From: Candidatus Thiodiazotropha sp. CDECU1
Lineage (GTDB): Bacteria > Pseudomonadota > Gammaproteobacteria > Chromatiales > Chromatiaceae
Direction: 5' to 3'
Assembly (NCBI RefSeq): GCF_963455295.1
Contig: NZ_OY734020.1
Span: forward strand, 124,001 to 188,000
Length of the DNA stretch: 64,000 nt
The translations under genes and the position numbers were made by a program. The number at the start of each line of letters is the position of its first letter. Positions within the stretch are counted from its first letter, which is position 1. Of the stretch, positions 7,111 to 17,048 are shown piece by piece. The notes beneath the pieces are model-generated. The model saw nothing but the letters and a program-made list of their open reading frames with translations. It did no database searches and had not been told where the DNA came from.

Positions 7111-8568
7111 TCAGTCACCCCTGCATAATGCCGGGTCGGACCAGGAATCACAGTTCGCCGAGGGATCGGTATATTGGGTGATGTTTGATTCGGAGTGTGC
7201 CACCCCACCAAGCTGGGCAAGCTTGGAACGGATCTCAGCGCCGACAAAGCGTTGCGGCATGGAGTGTTTGCGTTGCTCCCGGCGCTCTTTATCCTCAATC
7301 CATTCTGCGGCGATATCGAACGCCTCGATGAAATTGGACTGTTTATCCAGGGCGTGTTTGAAATAGGCAGTGCCAAAATCGGTGAACTCACTCTCAGCAC
7401 CGCATCCGAAGGACTTCCGGTCGTTGGCTGCGGCAGTGATGATCAGGGTCTGAGGTGTGCGTAAGGGTTCGATGAATCCCCCCGAGTAGCAGCTGGATAC
7501 GACAATCACACGCCAGCGAATACCCGCATCGTCCAGTGCTCGACGTACCTGCATGGGCGTCATGTCATCAAGCGGCACAGGACCGAAGCTCACGGAGAAT
7601 TTATGCTCCTTGCTGCCGTGGGAAGTCATGAACAGAAACAGTACATCCTCGTCGGGATCGATGATCTGGCCTATCACGTCCAGACTATCCGCCAGGTTGT
7701 GGCGGTTTACCAGGGGATAGCGGGCCAGAGTCTCCACATTGTTTACCAGCACCATCGAACGCCCGGAGGTGTCGAAGCGTCGATCGAAGAGCTCTCGCAC
7801 ATACTCGACCTCATTGAGAAAGACCTTCTCCAGCCCATATCCTCCCACTGCGACCAAGTAGAGGTCAGGTATGCCGGGCCGCTGGGGTATCAACCCGTTC
7901 AGTGCTTGATCCACCAACGGGTATTGATTGTAGAAAAGATCCTCCACACTGAGATCGTTCAGCTTGGAATAGGTGCTATCACTCTGGGTAGGTTTATCGC
8001 TGTACCAGAGCTGGGTGTAGGGAAGAAACCAGATACTCGAAAGGTAGAGCACCAGGCTCAGGCCCGCCAGGGAGAATGCCTTGCCAAATTCTACCAGGAG
8101 TATGATGCGTAACAGGCGGATCATGATGTAGAGGTGCCAGAGGAACAGCAACAATAGCAGCGCGCCGCCACCCTGTGGGTGGGAGTAATAGAGTTGTTCA
8201 GGCAGGGCGAGGAGATGGATTGCAATTGTGATGAGAGGCATTGATGCCAGGTATGCAAGCAGCAATCTCCCCGTGTCCGTGGTTTCGGCTCGAGCCAGTC
8301 TGGCGATGCTCACCAGTATCAATAGATCAAACAGATAGGCGGCACCCAGGTGGTTGAGGCCATATGTGGAGAATACCGCCGGCTTATCCACTGTCAGGTA
8401 GGCGACTGTGATTTCGAGACACACCAGCAGGGCCAGGAGCCAGAGCCCCTGGTCGATGGAATAGATGAAGTTATTGCCTGCTACTCTTTGCCCGGTCACG
8501 AGACGCAACCCGGATTTGAGGTTGATTGTCAGGGCGATGAGCTGTTTTGCAATGAATTTATCTTCCAT
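7111..8568 (-). CDS. Membrane-anchored C13 (legumain/caspase-like) peptidase family protein
   Basis: A 485-residue protein. The N-terminal half (about 40-185) carries five or six hydrophobic segments. The C-terminal half is a caspase-hemoglobinase fold of peptidase family C13: FLFMTSHGS supplies the catalytic His (His317) and VIVVSSCYSGG the nucleophile Cys (Cys360), followed by TLIITAAANDRKSFG. Both catalytic residues are present, so it is likely active. Family members include legumain and the GPI transamidase subunit; bacterial membrane versions are uncharacterised. The soluble domain could face either side of the membrane. It is convergent with the upstream small gene and separated from metH by a repeat remnant. 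Confidence 0.8.
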   Translation of the reverse strand: MEDKFIAKQLIALTINLKSGLRLVTGQRVAGNNFIYSIDQGLWLLALLVCLEITVAYLTVDKPAVFSTYGLNHLGAAYLFDLLILVSIARLARAETTDTGRLLLAYLASMPLITIAIHLLALPEQLYYSHPQGGGALLLLLFLWHLYIMIRLLRIILLVEFGKAFSLAGLSLVLYLSSIWFLPYTQLWYSDKPTQSDSTYSKLNDLSVEDLFYNQYPLVDQALNGLIPQRPGIPDLYLVAVGGYGLEKVFLNEVEYVRELFDRRFDTSGRSMVLVNNVETLARYPLVNRHNLADSLDVIGQIIDPDEDVLFLFMTSHGSKEHKFSVSFGPVPLDDMTPMQVRRALDDAGIRWRVIVVSSCYSGGFIEPLRTPQTLIITAAANDRKSFGCGAESEFTDFGTAYFKHALDKQSNFIEAFDIAAEWIEDKERREQRKHSMPQRFVGAEIRSKLAQLGGVAHSESNITQYTDPSANCDSWSDPALCRGD

Positions 8569-8590
8569 GGTTTACTCTTCCGTTCACCTC

Positions 8591-8613
8591 TAGGGCCTGT
8601 TAACAGGCCTTAG
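8591..8613. repeat. Collapsed palindromic element terminus
   Basis: TAGGGCCTGTTAACAGGCCT followed by TAG joins a left end (TAGGGCCTGTTAACA) and a right end of the 35306/37924 element family through their shared palindrome TGTTAACA, with one mismatch. All internal sequence is missing, which suggests precise deletion or a minimal form. Just downstream, 8661-8673 contains the small palindrome GTAGACCGTCTAC. Confidence 0.6.
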
Positions 8614-8676
8614 CAACAGGCATCGGCCGAAGGCAGAGAATCCTGAGACTTGAGCGAGTAGCCGTAGACCGTCTAC

Positions 8677-11600
8677 TTATTTCCCAGGCTCATAAGCCAG
8701 GTTGGGCGCAAGCCAACGTTCTATTTCGGCAAGGGGCAGTCCCTTGCGTCGCGCATAGTCACTCACCTGATCCCTGTTCAGCTTGCCCACCGCAAAATAG
8801 CGGGCAGCGGGATGGCTGAAATAGAGACCGCTGACCGAGGCGGTGGGTACCATCGCTTTACTCTCCGTCAGCCAGATCCCGGTATGCTCTTCGACCGAGA
8901 GCAGTTCCCACAACAGCTCCTTCTCCGTATGATCCGGGCTGGCCGGATAGCCCATGGCCGGGCGGATGCCGGTGTAGCCTTCCGCTATCAATTCCTGGTT
9001 GTTCAGGGACTCCTCTTGGGCATAACCCCAGTACTCTTTTCTCACCCTCTCGTGCAACCACTCTGTCAGGGCCTCGGCCAACCGGTCCGCCAGGGCCTTT
9101 AGCATGATGGCATGGTAGTCGTCATGGTCCTGTTCAAACTCGTCGATCTTCTGTTCGATACCGATACCGGCGGTGCAGGCGAATGCGCCGATATAATCGA
9201 GTGTGTCACTCTCTTCTGGTGCGATGTAGTCGGCCAGGGATTCATTGTAGTGCCCATTGCCCTTGCCGCGCTGATCTTTCACGCTTGGCTGGCGGCCCTG
9301 TTTGCGCAGGTTATGCAGGGTTGTCAGGGTTTGGTCTCGAGCCTCATTCTGATATACGAGGATATCGTCGCCGCGGCTGTTGGCAGGAAAGAGACCGACC
9401 ACCGCCGCCGCCTGCAACCAGCCCTCTTCGATAATTTTTTGCAGCATGGCGAGGGCATCGGTGTGGAGTTTTCGCGCCTCTTCACCTTTCTGCTCGTCAT
9501 CCAGTATCTGGGGGTAACGCCCTTTTAGCTGCCAGGCGTGGAAGAAGAAGGTCCAGTCGATATAGGCGGTCAGCTCGGATAGGGGTATCTGCTTCATAAC
9601 CAGCAGACTTGCACCTGGCTTCCCGCTGTCACTCTCCTGATCCAGACGCACCACGTTGGCAAATTCCGGAGGTGCAAAATCGGGGTCGCAAAGTTTGGGG
9701 CGTGCAGGTGTGTACCGGGTCCAATCGATCGGGGTCGGGTTGGACCTGGCCTCCTCAATCGAGATCAGGTTGCGTGACTGATTGATGCCGGCACGCCTCA
9801 ATCTAACAGCCTCATACTCCTCCTGCAGCGATGCGGTATAGCTATCGCGATGTTCAGCCGATAGCAGGTTGGATGCCACGCCGACGGCACGGGAGGCGTC
9901 CGCCACATAGATCACGGGATTGTCATATTCCGGGTCGATCTTGACCGCCGTATGAGCAATGGAGGTTGTGGCGCCACCGATCATGAGTGGTTGCGCCATG
10001 CCCAGACGCTGCATCTCTTTCGCCACGTGGACCATCTCATCCAGGGACGGGGTGATCAGGCCTGAGAGGCCGATGATGTCGACCTGCTCATCCCGGGCTT
10101 TCTGCAGAATGGTATCCGCCGGCACCATGACACCGATGTCGATCACCTCGTAGTTGTTGCACTGCAGGACCACGCCGACAATGTTCTTACCAATGTCGTG
10201 GACATCGCCCTTGACGGTGGCCATCAAAATCTTGCCTTGGCTCTGCACGCCGCACTCGGCCTTCTCCTCCTCCAGGTAGGGCTCCAGATAGGCGACCGCT
10301 TTTTTCATCACTCGGGCCGATTTAACCACCTGTGGGAGGAACATCTTACCTGCGCCAAACAGGTCGCCCACCACATTCATACCATCCATCAAGGGGCCCT
10401 CGATCACCTCCAGGGTCTGCTTGGCCCGTTGCCTTGCCTCCTCGGTATCGCCCACGATGAATTCAGTGATGCCTTTCACCAGGGCATGTTCGAGACGTTT
10501 TTCCACAGGCCAGGATCGCCACTCCGCATCCTCCTTGCTCTCCACCACCGCCCCATCGCCTTGATATTTGGGGGCCAGCTCCACCAGGCGTTCACCCGCC
10601 TGTTGGTCGGTGTTGAGAACAACCGCCTCCACTGTGGTGCGAAGTTCCTCCGGCAGATCGTCGTACACCGCCAACTGTCCCGCGTTGACTATACCCATGT
10701 CCATCCCCGCCTTGATGGCGTGGTAGAGAAAAACCGCATGGATGGCTTCACGTACCGGATTGTTGCCGCGAAACGAGAAAGAGACATTCGAGACGCCACC
10801 CGATATCAGGGCATGGGGCAGCTTCAGCTTGATCTCCCGGGTGGCCTCGATGAAGTCGACACCATAATTGTTGTGTTCCTCGATGCCGGTGGCGATGGCG
10901 AAGATATTCGGGTCGAAAATAATATCCTCTGCCGGGAAACCGACCCTTTCGGTGAGCAGACGGTAGGCCCGCGTACAAATCTCGATCTTGCGTGCCTGGG
11001 TGTCCGCCTGGCCTGTTTCGTCAAAGGCCATGACAATGACTGCCGCCCCATATTGCCGGCATAGCCGGGCCTGGTGCAGAAAGGGCTCCTCGCCCTCCTT
11101 GAGGGAGATGGAGTTGACGATGGGCTTGCCCTGTACGCACTGCAGACCGGTCTCGATAATCGACCACTTGGATGAGTCGATCATCACCGGTACTTTGGCG
11201 ATCTCCGGCTCACCGGCGCAGAGGTTGAGAAAGCGCTGCATGGCGGCAACGCCGTCCAGCATCGCCTCATCCATGTTGATATCCACGATCTGCGCACCAT
11301 TCTCAACCTGTTCACGACAGACATCCAGGGCCTCATCGTAGGCCTCGCTGAGGATCAGGCGTTTGAATTTTGCAGAACCGGTGACATTGGCCCGTTCGCC
11401 AATGTTCACAAACAGAGAGTCCGCGCCGATATTGAGCGGTTCCAGTCCCGAGAGACGACACTGTATTTCGATACTCGGTAATTGGCGTGGCGCTCTACCC
11501 TCCATCGCCTCTGCAATTGCCTGGATATGTTGTGGCGTGGTACCACAGCAGCCGCCGACGATATTCAGGAAACCAGTATCCGCCCACTCGGCAAGATACT

Positions 11601-12486
11601 CAGCCATCTGCTGTGCATCCAGGTCGTACTCACCAAACTCGTTGGGCAGGCCGGCATTGGGGTGGGCAGAGACATAGGTATCGGCGATACGCGACATCTC
11701 CTCCACATATTGACGCAGCAGGTCGGGGCCCAGGGCGCAGTTTAGACCGACGGAGATCGGTTTCGCATGGCGCAGGCTGTTGTAGAAGGCCTCGGTGGTC
11801 TGGCCCGAGAGGGTACGACCGGATTGGTCTGTGATGGTGCCGGAGATCATCACCGGAAGCCGGACCCCATCTGTGTCGAATACCTGTTCACAGGCAAAAA
11901 CCGCCGCTTTTGCGTTCAGGGTGTCGAACACCGTCTCGATCAACAGCAGGTCGCAACCGCCGGCAATAAGACCCCGGGCAGATTCCATATAGGCCGCTAC
12001 CAGGGCCTCGAAGGTGACGTTGCGCAGGCTGGCATCGTTGACGTCCGGAGAGATGGAGGCAGTGCGATTGGTCGGGCCGAGGACGCCGGCCACAAAACGG
12101 GGCTTTTCCGGGCTTGTGTATTTATCTGCCGCTTCCCGTGCCAGTCGGGCACTGGATTCACTCATCTCAAAGGCCAGGGACTCCATCTCATAGTCCGCCA
12201 TGGAGATGCGATTGGCGCCGAAGCTGTTGGTTTCGACAATGTCCGCCCCCGCTTCCAGGTAGGCCTCGTGAATTGAAAGGATGATGCTTGGTTGAGTCAG
12301 CACCAGCAGGTCATTATTCCCTTGTAAATCACAAGGCCAATCTGCAAAGCGTTCTCCGCGATAATCTCCCTCATCGAGTTTGTGTCGTTGGATCATGGTG
12401 CCCATAGCGCCATCGAGGATGAGAATGCGCTGTTTAAGCAGTGTTTCAACAGGGTGATCAGCAGTTTTCGAGGTTGCGGGTGACAT
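8677..12486 (-). CDS. metH: Cobalamin-dependent methionine synthase
   Basis: A full-length 1269-residue MetH, which transfers the methyl group of methyltetrahydrofolate to homocysteine via methylcobalamin. Modules in order are: a homocysteine/Zn domain (start [11 protein letters not shown]; Zn ligands in LNCALGP and GGCCGTTP, Cys313-314); a pterin domain (about 350-640, [11 protein letters not shown]); a cap plus cobalamin domain with the lower-ligand motif [10 protein letters not shown] (His763); and a C-terminal AdoMet activation domain ending in [19 protein letters not shown]. The length matches E. coli MetH (1227) closely. It is a single-gene unit on the minus strand. I saw no cobalamin or SAM riboswitch in the 270 bases upstream. 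Confidence 0.97.
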   Translation of the reverse strand: MSPATSKTADHPVETLLKQRILILDGAMGTMIQRHKLDEGDYRGERFADWPCDLQGNNDLLVLTQPSIILSIHEAYLEAGADIVETNSFGANRISMADYEMESLAFEMSESSARLAREAADKYTSPEKPRFVAGVLGPTNRTASISPDVNDASLRNVTFEALVAAYMESARGLIAGGCDLLLIETVFDTLNAKAAVFACEQVFDTDGVRLPVMISGTITDQSGRTLSGQTTEAFYNSLRHAKPISVGLNCALGPDLLRQYVEEMSRIADTYVSAHPNAGLPNEFGEYDLDAQQMAEYLAEWADTGFLNIVGGCCGTTPQHIQAIAEAMEGRAPRQLPSIEIQCRLSGLEPLNIGADSLFVNIGERANVTGSAKFKRLILSEAYDEALDVCREQVENGAQIVDINMDEAMLDGVAAMQRFLNLCAGEPEIAKVPVMIDSSKWSIIETGLQCVQGKPIVNSISLKEGEEPFLHQARLCRQYGAAVIVMAFDETGQADTQARKIEICTRAYRLLTERVGFPAEDIIFDPNIFAIATGIEEHNNYGVDFIEATREIKLKLPHALISGGVSNVSFSFRGNNPVREAIHAVFLYHAIKAGMDMGIVNAGQLAVYDDLPEELRTTVEAVVLNTDQQAGERLVELAPKYQGDGAVVESKEDAEWRSWPVEKRLEHALVKGITEFIVGDTEEARQRAKQTLEVIEGPLMDGMNVVGDLFGAGKMFLPQVVKSARVMKKAVAYLEPYLEEEKAECGVQSQGKILMATVKGDVHDIGKNIVGVVLQCNNYEVIDIGVMVPADTILQKARDEQVDIIGLSGLITPSLDEMVHVAKEMQRLGMAQPLMIGGATTSIAHTAVKIDPEYDNPVIYVADASRAVGVASNLLSAEHRDSYTASLQEEYEAVRLRRAGINQSRNLISIEEARSNPTPIDWTRYTPARPKLCDPDFAPPEFANVVRLDQESDSGKPGASLLVMKQIPLSELTAYIDWTFFFHAWQLKGRYPQILDDEQKGEEARKLHTDALAMLQKIIEEGWLQAAAVVGLFPANSRGDDILVYQNEARDQTLTTLHNLRKQGRQPSVKDQRGKGNGHYNESLADYIAPEESDTLDYIGAFACTAGIGIEQKIDEFEQDHDDYHAIMLKALADRLAEALTEWLHERVRKEYWGYAQEESLNNQELIAEGYTGIRPAMGYPASPDHTEKELLWELLSVEEHTGIWLTESKAMVPTASVSGLYFSHPAARYFAVGKLNRDQVSDYARRKGLPLAEIERWLAPNLAYEPGK

Positions 12487-12759
12487 CTAGATACTCAGGT
12501 TTTATCGGAAACAGCCGCCAATTATAAGGCGCTGTCGGGAGGCAGGCGAGAGATCTCTTGCGCGATGCGACTAAACTGGTAATCAAGCAGGATCAAATTA
12601 GTCTTGATTGAGGTGCCGACATAAACTTATCTGTTTAGATATATCCTTTGTTATCAAGGGATTAACCCAAGCGGTCTGATGACACAAGAGATGATCGCTT
12701 ATGCATGGTCGGGAGCCGGACAAAAAAACACAAACCAAATCTCTTGAGGGATTTTTAAC

Positions 12760-13902
12760 GTGTCAAAACAAGCATTTCTAGTCGACGATTCGAAATCTGC
12801 GCGCATTGTACTAAGTAGAATGCTGAAAAAAAGCGGCTTCGATGGTGTCGAGATGGCGCAGTCGGGCGAAGAGGCCTTGGAACGTCTCAAAGAGTCGACA
12901 CCGGACGCGATCTTTGTCGATTTTCTGATGGACGGCATGGATGGCTTGGAGACTATTACCGAGATTAAAAAGGATCCGAGGTTTTCCCACACCCCAGTGG
13001 TCATGTGTACCGCCAATGAAGGGGACGAATATGTGCAGGCCGCGGTCGACCACGGCGCCCTTGGCATCCTGGCCAAGCCCCCGACGGATGAGAGTCTGGG
13101 TGTAATCATCAACCTTATCGAGCAGCACCAGCAAGACGTCGCGGCGAGTGTGGAGGCAGCTTCGTCCGATCATGGGACGGCAGCCGAAAGTGCGGTTGAG
13201 GCAGCAGGGACAGGGTCAGAGACGGTGGTGATGCAGAGCGGCCTCAGCGATGATGATATCAAACGTATAGCCAGAGAGGTTGCTGTTCAATCAGCCCGAG
13301 AGTCCGGCCGTGAGGCAGCCGAGAAGGTCATCGCGGAGAGCCTTGCGGATCGTGTAGAGAGCGCAGTCCAGGCCTACCTGGATAACAAGCTTGAACCGAT
13401 GATTATCTCAGTGGTGGAGCAGGGTCTGCAGCAGGTCGAAGCGGAGAGTGTTGATACCGATGCACTTCGAGAGTCTGTGGTGAAGCAGGTCAACCAGGAC
13501 TTGGATGAGTTTGTCAGGCAGCTTAATCAACGTACCGTCGGGGATCTGATCGAGTCGAGTATCTATGGACAGATGAAAGAGTTGTCCGATGACATCTCGC
13601 AACGCCTGTCTGATCAGGAACAACGGATCCTGAATCAAGTACCGGAAAAAAACGACATGATCGAACATATCCGGGTCATTACCGAGGGGTCCCTTGAGGC
13701 CCAGGTGCATGAGACCGCCAGCCAAGTGGCGGGTGAGATTGCCAATTCCGTGGCCACCGAGACGGTGGAGAGCCTGCTCGATCAACACCTGGCCCACCAG
13801 GCGATGGAGAGTCAGCAACAGAAGTCGAAAATGCCTTTAATGATCGTTCTGGCGTTGGGTCTGTTGGCGGTTGCCGGTGCCGCAGCATTCATGCTCTTGT
13901 AG
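12760..13902 (+). CDS. Response regulator with C-terminal membrane anchor
   Basis: A 380-residue protein. REC domain at 1-125: acidic pair Asp9-Asp10, phospho-acceptor Asp54 (FVDFLMDG), Thr84 and Lys106 (ILAKPP). A long acidic, probably coiled-coil region follows (about 155-350, with EAAEKVIAESLADRVESAVQ-type helices). A single transmembrane helix lies at the very C-terminus (358-380, MPLMIVLALGLLAVAGAAAF). There is no DNA-binding or enzymatic output domain. A tail-anchored receiver is unusual; it may recruit partners to the membrane in a phosphorylation-dependent way, as inferred for FimV/FimL-like scaffolds. No cognate kinase is adjacent. The 273 bases upstream contain no other gene. Confidence 0.85.
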   Translation: MSKQAFLVDDSKSARIVLSRMLKKSGFDGVEMAQSGEEALERLKESTPDAIFVDFLMDGMDGLETITEIKKDPRFSHTPVVMCTANEGDEYVQAAVDHGALGILAKPPTDESLGVIINLIEQHQQDVAASVEAASSDHGTAAESAVEAAGTGSETVVMQSGLSDDDIKRIAREVAVQSARESGREAAEKVIAESLADRVESAVQAYLDNKLEPMIISVVEQGLQQVEAESVDTDALRESVVKQVNQDLDEFVRQLNQRTVGDLIESSIYGQMKELSDDISQRLSDQEQRILNQVPEKNDMIEHIRVITEGSLEAQVHETASQVAGEIANSVATETVESLLDQHLAHQAMESQQQKSKMPLMIVLALGLLAVAGAAAFMLL

Positions 13903-14076
13903 CTGACGGACAGTGCATAGGCAATAATCCTTCTCCTGTTTCCAGAATAGCTGCTCTACGGCATGTCAAAGCTGTCGCTACTACCGCCTGGGTGGTGAAA
14001 TAGAGCTACAGACTGTAGGGTTTGAGCCGGGTTTGGAAACGCTATATTCTGCAGATATCCCTACAGGAGAAATCCC

Positions 14077-14712
14077 ATGTTCGGAATGGGTCGCAAAACC
14101 AAGTTGCCGGATCAGAATGAGGCCCTACCCGGTCGAATGACCCCGATTCATCCCGGCGACAGCCACTATGTCAACGGACATACCCTGGTGGGTCCCTTTC
14201 CCGACCAGTGCGAATTCGCCCTGTTCGGCATGGGGTGTTTCTGGGGAGCGGAAAGACGCTTTTGGGAGCTGCCTGGGGTCTACTCAACGGTGGTGGGTTA
14301 TGCAGCGGGTGTTACACCCAACCCAACCTATGAAGAGGTCTGTACCGGCATGACCGGGCATAATGAGGTTGTCAGGGTCGTCTTCGATCCAGCCTTGGTC
14401 AGCTACCAATCCCTGCTTGAATCCTTCTGGGAGGGACACAATCCCACCCAAGGCATGCGTCAGGGCAATGATGTGGGAACCCAGTATCGATCAGGTATCT
14501 ATACCTTCGACGAGCAACAGCAGGCCTTGGCCGAGGAGTCCCGTGACCACTATCAGCATGCGCTGCAACAGGTGACGGCCGCGCCGGTGTCCACGGAGAT
14601 ACTGTCCGCCCCCACGTTTTACTTTGCCGAGGCCTATCATCAGCAGTATCTGGCCAAGAATCCGGCCGGGTATTGCGGGCTCGGAGGAACTGGGGTCTGT
14701 TACCCGAGCTGA
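14077..14712 (+). CDS. msrA: Peptide-methionine (S)-S-oxide reductase
   Basis: A 211-residue MsrA that reduces methionine-S-sulfoxide in proteins and free methionine. The catalytic motif [10 protein letters not shown] lies at about 48-57, with the nucleophile Cys in GCFW. Residues needed for substrate contact (Glu after GCFWG; GYAAG) are present. Near the C-terminus [14 protein letters not shown] supplies resolving cysteines. The N-terminal extension ([19 protein letters not shown]) is the long form seen in E. coli MsrA. AGGAGA precedes the ATG. Monocistronic here; no msrB is adjacent. Confidence 0.96.
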   Translation: MFGMGRKTKLPDQNEALPGRMTPIHPGDSHYVNGHTLVGPFPDQCEFALFGMGCFWGAERRFWELPGVYSTVVGYAAGVTPNPTYEEVCTGMTGHNEVVRVVFDPALVSYQSLLESFWEGHNPTQGMRQGNDVGTQYRSGIYTFDEQQQALAEESRDHYQHALQQVTAAPVSTEILSAPTFYFAEAYHQQYLAKNPAGYCGLGGTGVCYPS

Positions 14713-14752
14713 TCCTCCGGCTTGTTCCCATACCCGCCCATACTCTGTCTGC

Positions 14753-15457
14753 CTATGGAGAAGAGTCTCCTGCGGGCGATGAATCGCTATTCCCCGATCC
14801 CCGCAGATGACGCTGCAGAAAATCGACAATAGACTGCCATGACGCCTGGTCAGCCTCTGCTTCATAGCGTGGACTGGTGGGATTGGTAAAGCCATGGGCG
14901 GCGTCGAATCCGGCCGCTTCTGTCTCCTTGCCCGCGGCCTTCATCGCCGCCTCGAAATCCTCCTGCTTCTGCGGCCAGTTACGCTCCTGCTGGGCATAGA
15001 TGGCCAATACAGGCCCAGACAATCTTTTCAGGCGCGCTACATCGGTTTCCATACGGCAGTAGGCCACCAGGGTGGCACTGACCTTGTCCGGCCGCAGCAG
15101 GCTTGCCTGCATCGATTGCTTGCCGCCAAAGGAACAGCCGAAGGTGGCGATCCGCCGGCCGGGTCTATGCAGGTAATCGATGGCGGCCTGTAATTTCCGA
15201 TCGGCACGTGGTTGATCGATGTTGCGCATCATCTCCGCAGCCAACTCCGGATCATCGGTGGTCCTGCCATCATAGAGGTCGACCACCAGTGCCAGGTGTC
15301 CGATGTCGGCTAAACTGTCGGCCCACTGCCGGTTATGAGGCATGACCCCCCACCACTCGTGCAAAATCATCACCCCAGACTCAGCCGCCTCATCGCCGGC
15401 GAGGTAGGCGTTAAAGGATTCATCCTGTGAGGTCTTCAGAATAATTTCCCGGCCCAT
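14753..15457 (-). CDS. Dienelactone hydrolase family protein
   Basis: A 234-residue alpha/beta hydrolase. The nucleophile elbow is TFGCSFGGKQ (107-112); aligned to the dienelactone hydrolase signature G-x-C-x-G-G, the nucleophile position is Ser109 and the Cys is displaced to 108. The catalytic His is His188 (DAAHGFTNP). The acid position (LAIYAQQERNW) lacks the usual Asp, perhaps using Glu158. The substitution suggests an esterase or other substrate rather than dienelactone. The stop of the OsmC-type gene lies 4 bases upstream, so both form one operon on the minus strand. Confidence 0.85.
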   Translation of the reverse strand: MGREIILKTSQDESFNAYLAGDEAAESGVMILHEWWGVMPHNRQWADSLADIGHLALVVDLYDGRTTDDPELAAEMMRNIDQPRADRKLQAAIDYLHRPGRRIATFGCSFGGKQSMQASLLRPDKVSATLVAYCRMETDVARLKRLSGPVLAIYAQQERNWPQKQEDFEAAMKAAGKETEAAGFDAAHGFTNPTSPRYEAEADQASWQSIVDFLQRHLRGSGNSDSSPAGDSSP

Positions 15458-15461
15458 TGTC

Positions 15462-15926
15462 TCACTCCGCTTTATGCAGAAGATCCCCGGCGTTGTTTAC
15501 CACCTCGACACCAACCGGAATACCCTCGCGAATACTGGCAGTGACCACACAGAAATCCTCAAACAGCGTCATGCAGCGATCCAGTTTCCTGGAAGCGAGT
15601 AGTTCGTCGTCTGCCGTGATTCGCACATCCAGTCGACCTACGCGAAGTCGCTTTTTCTCATTCCTGATCATGGTGCAGGTGACTTCGGTGTGGACGTTAT
15701 TTGCCGGTACATCCTCCTTGGCGAGACAGAACATCAGGCTCGCGCTGAGACAGTTGGCTGCTGCCGCCGCCAACATTCGCGAGGCATTGGGTCCATTGCG
15801 TTCGCCCAGTGGGGGTGGCTCATCCATGATGATATCTGGCGCCTTTTTCAGATCGAATTTCACCCTGAAGGCGTAATCATCTTCTTGTTCGAGGTGAATC
15901 GTGAATTTACCGATCTCTTCTGCCAT
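15462..15926 (-). CDS. OsmC family protein
   Basis: A 154-residue OsmC/Ohr-like protein. It contains the central helix with the reactive Cys (MLAAAAANCLSASLMFCLAK, one Cys near 75 and the second near 83) and the C-terminal segment with CMTLFEDFCVVTASIREGIPV. OsmC/Ohr proteins reduce organic hydroperoxides using two cysteines; this more divergent member may use another substrate. The start at 15926 is chosen because GAGGAGG lies about 7 bases upstream; an in-frame extension to 16004 lacks a ribosome site. First gene of a two-gene operon with the hydrolase. Confidence 0.85.
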   Translation of the reverse strand: MAEEIGKFTIHLEQEDDYAFRVKFDLKKAPDIIMDEPPPLGERNGPNASRMLAAAAANCLSASLMFCLAKEDVPANNVHTEVTCTMIRNEKKRLRVGRLDVRITADDELLASRKLDRCMTLFEDFCVVTASIREGIPVGVEVVNNAGDLLHKAE

Positions 15927-16003
15927 GCTTTCCTCCTCATTGATACGCTTTTTTATCGTGCTGCTGCCCATTGACACAAATCCATGTGCGCTAGAGCAGT
16001 ACA

Positions 16004-16645
16004 CTAGTATGCATCAGTCTCCAGTAGGGTTTTCCAGGCCCGATGCCGGCCGATTAAATCCAGTGCCTGTTGCAGCAGACCCTTTCCCGGTTCAGTTCGG
16101 TGCCATGTGGAGGCACCAGAGGGGTGGGGCAGGGGGATCAGGTCGCAATCATTATCGTGTAGCGTTATGGGATGGATGTGGCCGATCACCTCGGTCAACT
16201 TGTCCACCTCGATAAACCGGCTGATTGCGAGTTTGCCGACCGGCAGGATCAATTGTGGACGCAACAGCTCGATCTCTGCATTCAGCCAGTGGCTGCATGC
16301 CTCTATCTCGCCAGCATTCGGCACCCGGTCACCGCCCTTGGGATTCTTACCGGGAAAACAACGACACACCGCAGACATGTAGACACGCTGGCGGAACACC
16401 TCCTCACTCAAGCCCAGGGGATCGAACCAGTTGAAGAGGGTTTTGCCGGCTGTCCAGGCAAAAGGCCTCTCCGCCGTGCCCTCTTTTACCCCTGGCGCCT
16501 GGCCAACCAGGAGTATGGGTGAGGCAACGGGTTGACCGGTGACTACCGGCCCTATCATGGCCTCGCATTGATGGCACTCCCTGAGCTTTATCTGATGTGC
16601 AGTTAGTGCTGAGGACATATCCTGACGGGGTTTGGTTTGAATCAT
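16004..16645 (-). CDS. Uracil-DNA glycosylase superfamily protein (family 4-like)
   Basis: A 213-residue protein with UDG-fold motifs: LLVGQAPG (48-52) as motif A and LPHPSGAST (His174) as motif B. Cysteines Cys24/Cys27 (ECHQC) and Cys94/Cys96 (VCRCFPGK) could be [4Fe-4S] ligands as in family 4 enzymes, though the spacing differs from the classical pattern and motif A lacks the usual Glu before APG. It is therefore a UDG-like repair enzyme or a related protein of unproven substrate. It is monocistronic on the minus strand, 78 bases before osmC. Confidence 0.75.
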   Translation of the reverse strand: MIQTKPRQDMSSALTAHQIKLRECHQCEAMIGPVVTGQPVASPILLVGQAPGVKEGTAERPFAWTAGKTLFNWFDPLGLSEEVFRQRVYMSAVCRCFPGKNPKGGDRVPNAGEIEACSHWLNAEIELLRPQLILPVGKLAISRFIEVDKLTEVIGHIHPITLHDNDCDLIPLPHPSGASTWHRTEPGKGLLQQALDLIGRHRAWKTLLETDAY

Positions 16646-16810
16646 TAAATACCAAATCTATCATAGATCAAATATCACTTCGCTCATGTGGTGTTTAATT
16701 CGATACTGATGGAGATCAGACAATCCCTAATTTGAAAAAAGTAAAATGTGCAAGGCTTGCAGATTGATTCCAACGGTTCCAAACTAGCCTAATAACTGAA
16801 GGGAATTGTT

Positions 16811-17011
16811 ATGACATCCATTCTGGGGCTCAGCCTCACAGCTCTGTTAATTGCAGGATTCATATGGTTTTTGCCCATTCTGCTGATTCTGCGGTCGCGA
16901 AAAACCAACGGTGCCGAAAAGCTTTTCTGGATTCTTGCGGTTATTTTTGTCTCATGGTTCGCGTGGATCCTTTATCTTTTGTTGGCGCCGTTGGGTGAAT
17001 CCAGGGAGTGA
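16811..17011 (+). CDS. Small membrane protein with PLDc_N domain
   Basis: A 66-residue protein made of two transmembrane helices (about 8-28 and 37-60) joined by the basic loop RSRKTNGAEK. This matches the phospholipase D N-terminal (PLDc_N) module found alone in many small membrane proteins, with the characteristic FWILAVIFVSWFAWILYLLL second helix. GAAGGGAA precedes the ATG. The function is unknown; it lacks any PLD catalytic HKD motif. It is 37 bases upstream of the oxidoreductase gene. Confidence 0.75.
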   Translation: MTSILGLSLTALLIAGFIWFLPILLILRSRKTNGAEKLFWILAVIFVSWFAWILYLLLAPLGESRE

Positions 17012-17048
17012 GTGCGGATTAGATGATCTATTCAATTGGAGGATCTAG

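Noticed and set aside
8812-12276. Long plus-strand frames (up to 288 codons) opposite metH
   Set aside because: They are antisense to a full-length MetH with intact motifs, and are a product of GC-biased third positions.
12487-12759. Cobalamin or SAM riboswitch upstream of metH
   Set aside because: No B12-box or SAM-aptamer conserved segments were visible on the minus strand.
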